The position numbers and the translations under genes are program-made. The notes under the pieces are model-generated. The model searched no databases and was not told the origin of the DNA. It saw nothing but the letters and a program-made list of their open reading frames with translations. Shown here in pieces: positions 33,992-38,999 of a DNA stretch of 38,999 bases (positions are counted from its first letter, which is position 1; each line of letters begins with the position of its first letter). The DNA is from an uncultured Prochlorococcus sp. (GTDB lineage Bacteria; Cyanobacteriota; Cyanobacteriia; PCC-6307; Cyanobiaceae). The stretch spans positions 1 through 38,999 of the forward strand of contig CACGKI010000013.1 in the NCBI GenBank assembly GCA_902573565.1, in the 5' to 3' direction.

Positions 33992-35107
33992 TTAATTTAT
34001 ATCTTTTTTATTTTGTCTTAATTTTAAGAATTCAGGAATGCTTGCTCCAGATTCTTTGCTATCAGAAATATTATAAAGTGGTTGATTAGATAGTCTGTTT
34101 TTAATTCTTTGTTGTTTTAAAGGTTGATTAGTTTCAAATCCAGTAGCGATTACAGTAACCTGAATTTCTCCTTCCATCGCTTCATCAACAACTGCACCAA
34201 CAATAATATTAGCTTCTGGATCAACAACATCATAGATAATCTCAGATGCCGAGGTCATGTCTTCTAAAGTCATGTCTTTGCCACCAGTAATATTTATAAC
34301 ACACCCTTTAGCTCCATCAATTCTTGCTGCTTCAAGTAAAGGACTATTCATTGCGGCTTGTGCTGCCTCCAATGCTCTTGATCTTCCTGAACCAATACCT
34401 ATACCAAGAAGAGCAGTACCTGCTTCTGTCATAACTGATCTTACATCTGCAAAATCAACATTAACTAAACCTGGACAAGTTATTATGTCACTTATACCTT
34501 TGACGCCCATTCTTAAAACATCATCAGCATTCCTAAATGCCTCTTGAAGAGGAGCTCCCGCTATAACGTCTTTTAATCGGTCATTTGGTATGACTATAAG
34601 AGTATCTACATTTTCTGCCAGTCTTGCAATTCCTTCTTCTGCTTGACGCATTCTCCTTTTCCCTTCAAATGAAAATGGTTTAGTGACTATCCCTACTGTT
34701 AGGGCCCCACTTTGTTTGGCAACTTCTGCGACTACAGGTGCTGCTCCAGTTCCTGTGCCACCGCCCATCCCAGCTGCTATAAAAACAAGATCGGAGCCAT
34801 CTAATGCTTGTTGAAGCTCGTCTTTAGATTCTTCTGCAGCTTTTTGACCAATACTTGGATTACCTCCTGCACCAAGACCTCTAGTAAGGTTTTGTCCTAG
34901 TTGAACTCTACGCTCTGCAGAAGACTGTAATAGTGCTTGTGCATCAGTATTGAGGACTCTAAATGATACGCCCTCTAAGTCACTACTTATCATTCTGTTA
35001 ACTGCGTTACTTCCACCACCACCAACACCAATTACTTCTATTTTGGCATTTTGGCTTGGGAGGATTTCTCTCGATTGATCAAAGTTTGGATTGTTACCGA
35101 AGCTCAT
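33992..35107 (-). CDS. ftsZ: Cell division GTPase FtsZ
   Basis: Tubulin-like GTPase that forms the division ring. GTP-binding residues are [11 protein letters not shown] (29-39) and the tubulin signature GGGTGTG at 115-121; the T7 loop [11 protein letters not shown] (216-226) with D218 and D221 completes the active site of the neighbouring subunit. The C-terminal peptide [10 protein letters not shown] resembles the cyanobacterial IPEFL type, used to bind division partners. The N-terminal extension is short. Length 371. A 178-bp gap separates it from ftsQ upstream, room for its own promoter. Confidence 0.97.
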   Translation of the reverse strand: MSFGNNPNFDQSREILPSQNAKIEVIGVGGGGSNAVNRMISSDLEGVSFRVLNTDAQALLQSSAERRVQLGQNLTRGLGAGGNPSIGQKAAEESKDELQQALDGSDLVFIAAGMGGGTGTGAAPVVAEVAKQSGALTVGIVTKPFSFEGKRRMRQAEEGIARLAENVDTLIVIPNDRLKDVIAGAPLQEAFRNADDVLRMGVKGISDIITCPGLVNVDFADVRSVMTEAGTALLGIGIGSGRSRALEAAQAAMNSPLLEAARIDGAKGCVINITGGKDMTLEDMTSASEIIYDVVDPEANIIVGAVVDEAMEGEIQVTVIATGFETNQPLKQQRIKNRLSNQPLYNISDSKESGASIPEFLKLRQNKKDIN

Positions 35108-35285
35108 CTCTAATTAGGAATCTAATACTAGTATTGGGTGCATTATGAACTCCCTAAGCTCATCTGTATGAATTTGTTGAGGAAAGTCCCTAAATATTTA
35201 CTTAATGAAAATTTAGTTTTTAATGCTAAACCCTTATCAACACTACATTTAATTAAAAAAAAATTTTTAAATCTGTTCTCTAATA

Positions 35286-36008
35286 TTAGGGTTTGAACAC
35301 TTTTATTTTTGGTCTATTTGGATCAGTAAGATCAATATTATCTATTTTTTTTGAAAATTTATTTTTCTTAAATTCATTTTTTAAGTTATTGATTATTTGT
35401 AATTGATAGTTTATTAATTTTGGATTAAATCCGAGTAATATTGTTTTTAAATCTTTTTCCTCAACAGTTAAGAATCCACTTGGTGAGAATGTTATTCTAA
35501 CTAAATCAAATTCATAATTTTCTTGGGCAATAAAAATTTCAGATAATATTTTTTTAAATTTTTCTTTCCATCCAAAAACTTGAATCGTTAATTGGTTTAA
35601 TTTGTTTTCATCTACATGTGATTTTTTGATAAAAACCCCATCTTTGTCAATAAAACCTGATATTTTTTTATCATTAAATATTCTCTCACCGTAAGCTATT
35701 GGGATTCTTTCGTTGATGTAAACTCTCAAACCAAAAGGAAAAATTTGTCTACTTACTGAAATATTCTTAAGCGATAAATTTTGTTTTAACTCTATTTCTA
35801 AAAACTTAGTATTAATTAAAATTAATTGGATTGGAAATTTTAAAGATGAATTATTTACCAAATCAATCTTCGAGAATAATTCACTACCAGAAATTGTAAT
35901 ATGATTAACATTAACCTTTTTTAAGGTTTTCAGGCTGATTAAGGTTGTTGAAAATAAAAATAAAATTAGGAAAAAGCCTTTTTCATTAATTTTTTTAAGG
36001 TTTTTCAC
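35286..36008 (-). CDS. ftsQ: FtsQ/DivIB-like cell division protein
   Basis: A 240-residue protein with one N-terminal membrane span (about 11-27, FFLILFLFSTTLISL) followed by a POTRA-like segment VNVNHITISGSELFSKIDLVNNS (32-54) and a beta-rich FtsQ domain with IYINERIPIAYGER and FIDKDGVFI. FtsQ family members connect FtsA/FtsZ to septal wall synthesis. Conservation is low, as in other cyanobacteria, so the call depends on layout and position between ddl and ftsZ. Its ATG overlaps the upstream gene's stop by 4 bases (ATGA). Confidence 0.82.
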   Translation of the reverse strand: MKNLKKINEKGFFLILFLFSTTLISLKTLKKVNVNHITISGSELFSKIDLVNNSSLKFPIQLILINTKFLEIELKQNLSLKNISVSRQIFPFGLRVYINERIPIAYGERIFNDKKISGFIDKDGVFIKKSHVDENKLNQLTIQVFGWKEKFKKILSEIFIAQENYEFDLVRITFSPSGFLTVEEKDLKTILLGFNPKLINYQLQIINNLKNEFKKNKFSKKIDNIDLTDPNRPKIKVFKP

Positions 36009-36415
36009 AAATCACATCGAGCTTTTTCCATCAATTTGTCCATCCATTCTCTTGCCTTTTCTGCATCTGAAAATGGTACGTCCATCTCTTTCCCATTACC
36101 TACTAATCTTAGTCTGCACTTTCCTTGAGATTCACTTGTAAGAGGCGCTTCTCCTGAAGTTAAGGCCATTAATTCAACCAACTCTAATTTATTGATTATA
36201 AAACTATCTTTCTCTTCAAATGTACCAGCTTCAAATGCACTCCATCTTAATTCACCATCTTTTAAAGAGGCTGCACCTGAACTATCTAACTTACAAAGTT
36301 CAGAACCATTCGCCCAGCTTCTAAAGAGATTTTGCCTTCTTCTTTCTAACCATCCAAGAGCAGTTAATAAAACGAAGATTAAAAGCAAAGGTAACCAAAG
36401 AAGTCCATGCAACAT
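36005..36415 (-). CDS. Membrane-anchored protein of the ddl-ftsQ-ftsZ cluster, unknown
   Basis: A 136-residue protein with an N-terminal hydrophobic helix (about 3-20, LLWLPLLLIFVLLTALG) followed by ERRRQ, so the body is probably cytoplasmic. The rest is acidic and ends in a segment PFSDAEKAREWMDKL that looks helical. No family recognised. It lies 10 bp after ddl and overlaps ftsQ by 4 bases, so it is coupled to ftsQ and may act in division or wall synthesis. Its base composition is richer in G/C than the neighbours (many Ala, Gly, Leu, Arg codons), which is unusual for this window. Confidence 0.75.
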   Translation of the reverse strand: MLHGLLWLPLLLIFVLLTALGWLERRRQNLFRSWANGSELCKLDSSGAASLKDGELRWSAFEAGTFEEKDSFIINKLELVELMALTSGEAPLTSESQGKCRLRLVGNGKEMDVPFSDAEKAREWMDKLMEKARCDL

Positions 36416-36425
36416 TTGATTTTAA

Positions 36426-37493
36426 TTATGAATTCAAAGATATTTCTACCAGTTTAGCCACAAGTTGTTCAATATTTAAACCAGAAGCTTCCCAGAGCAT
36501 TGGAAACATACTTTTTTTTGTAAAACCTGGAATTGTATTTATTTCATTTAACAAAATTTTATTTGATGATTTTTCTAAAAAGAAATCTACTCTTGCAAAA
36601 CTGTAAATATTTAGTGCTCTACAACTTTGAATAGCAATATCTTTAATTTGCTTTGTTATTTTAGAATCTAATTCAGCAGGGATAGTTATTTCATTATCTG
36701 AGAAATATTTCGAATCATAATCATACCAATCACTTTTGTACTTTACTTCGCCTATCTCAGAGGTTAAGAGTTTTGAATTCCCAATTATTCCGCATTCAAT
36801 TTCCCTTACCTCTAAACCTTCCTCGACTAAGATTCTTGGATCTATTTCCCGAGCCTTTTCTAATGCTTGTAAAATTTCTGATTCATTTTTGACTTTTGAG
36901 ATGCCAAGAGATGATCCAGAGTTCGATGGTTTAACAAAAATAGGAAAATTTAATTTCTTTAAAATTTCACTTATTAACTTATTTTTTACTTTCTTATCGT
37001 TGAGATCTTTATTTTGAAAAACTAGATAATTTACTTGTGGAAGTTTAAGACTAGAGAAAATTGTTCTCATCATTATTTTATCCATTCCAAGTGCAGAGCC
37101 TATAATTCCACATCCCACTAAAGGTTTATTTGTGAATCTCAGCAAACCATGAATTGATCCGTCTTCACCATTAAATCCATGCAAAAGAGGAAACCAAACA
37201 TCAATATTTTGAAATTCAATTCCATCTAGGAAGTTAATTTTTTCTTGACTAAAAATTTCTAGTTTTTTTGTTGCATTGTTTTCAATTTCACCACTTAGGA
37301 TTTTTTCTGAGAGATCATTATCAAGCCAATCTCCTAATTTGTTTATGTAAAAGGCTTTAACAGTAAAGCATTGTTTGTTAATTTCTGAATTAAAGGCTTG
37401 AAAAACTGTTTTTGCAGAGGATATCGATACTTCATGTTCATTGGAATGACCACCAAATATTAACCCAATACATTTTTTCGTTCCTCCAATCAT
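36426..37493 (-). CDS. ddl: D-alanine-D-alanine ligase
   Basis: Makes the D-Ala-D-Ala end of the peptidoglycan stem peptide. It begins GLIFGGHSNEHEVSISSAKTV (about 10-30), and carries the substrate LLHGFNGEDGSIHGLL, FVKPSNSGSSLGISKV and the C-terminal metal-binding LLNEINTIPGFTKKSMFP of the ATP-grasp fold. Length 355 is normal. It lies 11 bp downstream of miaB and 10 bp upstream of the unknown gene before ftsQ. Confidence 0.95.
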   Translation of the reverse strand: MIGGTKKCIGLIFGGHSNEHEVSISSAKTVFQAFNSEINKQCFTVKAFYINKLGDWLDNDLSEKILSGEIENNATKKLEIFSQEKINFLDGIEFQNIDVWFPLLHGFNGEDGSIHGLLRFTNKPLVGCGIIGSALGMDKIMMRTIFSSLKLPQVNYLVFQNKDLNDKKVKNKLISEILKKLNFPIFVKPSNSGSSLGISKVKNESEILQALEKAREIDPRILVEEGLEVREIECGIIGNSKLLTSEIGEVKYKSDWYDYDSKYFSDNEITIPAELDSKITKQIKDIAIQSCRALNIYSFARVDFFLEKSSNKILLNEINTIPGFTKKSMFPMLWEASGLNIEQLVAKLVEISLNS

Positions 37494-37504
37494 TTAGAAA
37501 AAAA

Positions 37505-38899
37505 TTATAAAAAAAGTTTGCCGGTAAGAGAAAAAGGTCTTGCTTGATTTATTCTGACATCTATTTCATCTCCCAATGAAAAATTAAAGTCGCTGTTTTT
37601 GGGCATCTCTACGAAAGTTAACCTATTTGTTCTAGTTCTTCCCATAATTTGCGAGGAATTTTTTGGATTTAAACCCTCAATTAAAACACTTTCGATATTG
37701 TTGAGATATCTTTGATTTCTGTTCTTAGCAGTTTTCTCAACCAAATCATTAATTTCCTGTAATCTAGCTTTTTTTACTTCTTCTGAAAGTTGATTTGACC
37801 AAAGTGCTGCAGGTGTATTTGGTCTTGGAGAGTATGCTGCTGTATTTACTTGATCAAAGCCAATATCTGATATCAGCTTTAATGTATCTTGGTATTGTTG
37901 TTCGGTTTCTCCTGGGAAAGCAACTATTGCGTCAGCTGTAATTGAGGCTTCTGGCATCAATGATCTTATATTCTCAATGATATTTTTATACTTTTTGATA
38001 GTGTATCCTCTGGACATCTGCTTTAAGATTTCATCATTTCCACTTTGGAAGGGAATATGAAAATGTTCACAGACTTTATCAAGTTCATAACAAGCTTGAA
38101 TTAATCTTTTTGAAAAATATCTTGGATGGCTAGTAGCAAATCTAATTCTACGAATCCCTTTAACATCATGAATGTGATATAAAAGATCAGTTAAAGTATT
38201 CTCTTTCCTTCCCTCTTTTGTTGTTCCAGGAAGATCTCTTCCATAAGCATCAATATTCTGCCCCAAAAGAGTAATTTCTTTAAAATTGTCATTCGCTAAT
38301 TTTTGGATCTCATTTTTTATATCATTTGGATATCTTGATTGCTCTTTTCCTCTAACAGAGGGAACTACGCAATATGAACATCTTTCATTACATCCATAAA
38401 TGATATTAACCCAACCACAAATAGAGCTTTCTCTCCTGGCACTTGTTATATCTTCGGAAATGAAGATTTCTTCTGTGGCAGCAACTTGATTTCCTAAATC
38501 AACTTTTCCTAGAAGATTCTCAAGGTTGTTTACGTGTTGAGGCCCCATTACTAGATCAAGTTCTGGGACTCTCCTTAGTAAAGACTCTCCTTCTTGCTGA
38601 GCAAGGCAACCTGCAACAATTAGTTTTAGGTTTGGTGTTTTTTGTTTTCTTTTTGCTTGTCTTCCGAGAAAGCTATAAACTTTTTGCTCAGCATTATCTC
38701 TGATAGTGCATGTGTTATACAAAACTAAATCGGCATTTAATTCATTATCTGCTCTGGTATATCCTATTTTCTCTAAGATTCCAGCCATTCTTTCCGAATC
38801 GGCTTTGTTCATTTGGCATCCAAATGTAGTTATCCAATAACTGCCAGCAGTTGAATTATTTTGAATTTTTTTTTCGTCTGGTTTTGTTTTTGTTAGCAC
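37505..38899 (-). CDS. miaB: tRNA-2-methylthio-N6-dimethylallyladenosine synthase MiaB
   Basis: Radical SAM methylthiotransferase acting on i6A37 of tRNAs. The first [4Fe-4S] cluster ligands are C28, C64 and C98 ([31 protein letters not shown]) and the radical SAM cluster is C170, C174 and C177 (CNERCSYC). A TRAM domain ends the chain (from about 400). GTG at 38899 is the start used, as the first ATG would remove the first cysteine. Length 464 is normal. It leads the miaB-ddl-ftsQ-ftsZ run, and the adjacent tRNA gene is on the same strand. Confidence 0.95.
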   Translation of the reverse strand: MLTKTKPDEKKIQNNSTAGSYWITTFGCQMNKADSERMAGILEKIGYTRADNELNADLVLYNTCTIRDNAEQKVYSFLGRQAKRKQKTPNLKLIVAGCLAQQEGESLLRRVPELDLVMGPQHVNNLENLLGKVDLGNQVAATEEIFISEDITSARRESSICGWVNIIYGCNERCSYCVVPSVRGKEQSRYPNDIKNEIQKLANDNFKEITLLGQNIDAYGRDLPGTTKEGRKENTLTDLLYHIHDVKGIRRIRFATSHPRYFSKRLIQACYELDKVCEHFHIPFQSGNDEILKQMSRGYTIKKYKNIIENIRSLMPEASITADAIVAFPGETEQQYQDTLKLISDIGFDQVNTAAYSPRPNTPAALWSNQLSEEVKKARLQEINDLVEKTAKNRNQRYLNNIESVLIEGLNPKNSSQIMGRTRTNRLTFVEMPKNSDFNFSLGDEIDVRINQARPFSLTGKLFL

Positions 38900-38970
38900 T
38901 TCGCTAGGAATTTTTTATGATTCTTTAATTCAAAATTACAAGTTAAATAATTTTGCTGCAATTTTTTTGA

Positions 38971-38999
38971 GGGCGAGCGAGGGGATTCGAACCCCCGAA
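38971..38999 (-). tRNA. Partial tRNA, probably tRNA-His (3' end only)
   Basis: Read on the minus strand, the window's last bases give a T arm GGGGG-TTCGAAT-CCCCT, then acceptor strand CGCTCGC and a C discriminator followed by C. The T-loop TTCGAAT is canonical. The anticodon is outside the window. A C at position 73 is typical of tRNA-His, and the ending resembles chloroplast tRNA-His; the identity is therefore probable but unconfirmed. Certain tRNA, uncertain isotype. Confidence 0.8.

Noticed and set aside
1..38999. CRISPR array, IS element, prophage or defence cassette
   Set aside because: No regular repeats, transposase, integrase, capsid or nuclease-defence genes were seen; the GIY-YIG gene alone does not suffice.

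Overview
The window looks like a chromosomal segment of a high-light Prochlorococcus (or very close picocyanobacterium). The DNA is strongly AT-rich, coding density is very high, and cyanobacterial marker genes are present: kaiB and kaiC, an NblS/Hik33-type histidine kinase, a high-light-inducible (Hli) protein, a ClpR/ClpP3 pair, DUF1825, DUF3086 and DUF3119 proteins, and FtsZ with the cyanobacterial C-terminal peptide. rplU lies directly beside kaiB with no kaiA between them, as known for Prochlorococcus. Organism and gene names rest on recognising protein motifs by eye; no database search was run.

Layout. 1-1.3 kb: a class I methyltransferase converging on rplU-rpmA. 1.5-3.4 kb: kaiB-kaiC, converging on purD-nblS (3.4-6.8 kb, minus). 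6.9-13.8 kb: purC followed by a tight outer-membrane cluster, omp85-lpxC-fabZ-lpxA-lpxB, ending in an exported msrA. 13.8-15.9 kb (minus): leucyl aminopeptidase and a GIY-YIG protein. 16.0-18.3 kb: DUF1825-tyrS-pyrF. 18.3-22.6 kb (minus): a five-gene run, GPH/MFS transporter, MlaE-like permease, DUF3119, DUF3086 and plsY, that looks like a membrane-lipid operon. 22.6 kb: tRNA-Gly(UCC) abutting the 3' end of a GH13 debranching enzyme (glgX type, minus). 24.7-25.2 kb: the only long stretch without a clear gene, followed by a candidate 38-residue membrane peptide divergent from HU.

25.3-27.2 kb: HU with a strong terminator, then small secreted or membrane proteins and an Hli protein paired with a 2-TM protein. 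27.2-31.8 kb (minus): PIN-TRAM membrane protein, clpR, clpP3, ilvC and cobD. 31.8-33.1 kb: hemW, converging on panB. 33.9 kb: the SRP RNA gene (ffs) with a clear TATAAT box. 34.0-38.9 kb (minus): miaB, ddl, an unknown membrane-anchored protein, ftsQ and ftsZ, a division and cell-wall cluster. The last 30 bases are the 3' end of a minus-strand tRNA, probably tRNA-His.

By function the window joins the clock output region (kaiBC beside the essential stress kinase nblS), envelope building (Omp85, lipid A, MlaE module, PlsY, Ddl, FtsQ/FtsZ), nucleotide synthesis (purC, purD, pyrF), and proteostasis (ClpR/P3, PepA, MsrA). I saw no IS elements, prophage genes, CRISPR array or defence cassette. The least explained items are the lipid-like operon with DUF3086/DUF3119, the small-protein cluster around HU and Hli, the 38-residue peptide, and the unknown protein in the ddl-ftsQ-ftsZ cluster.
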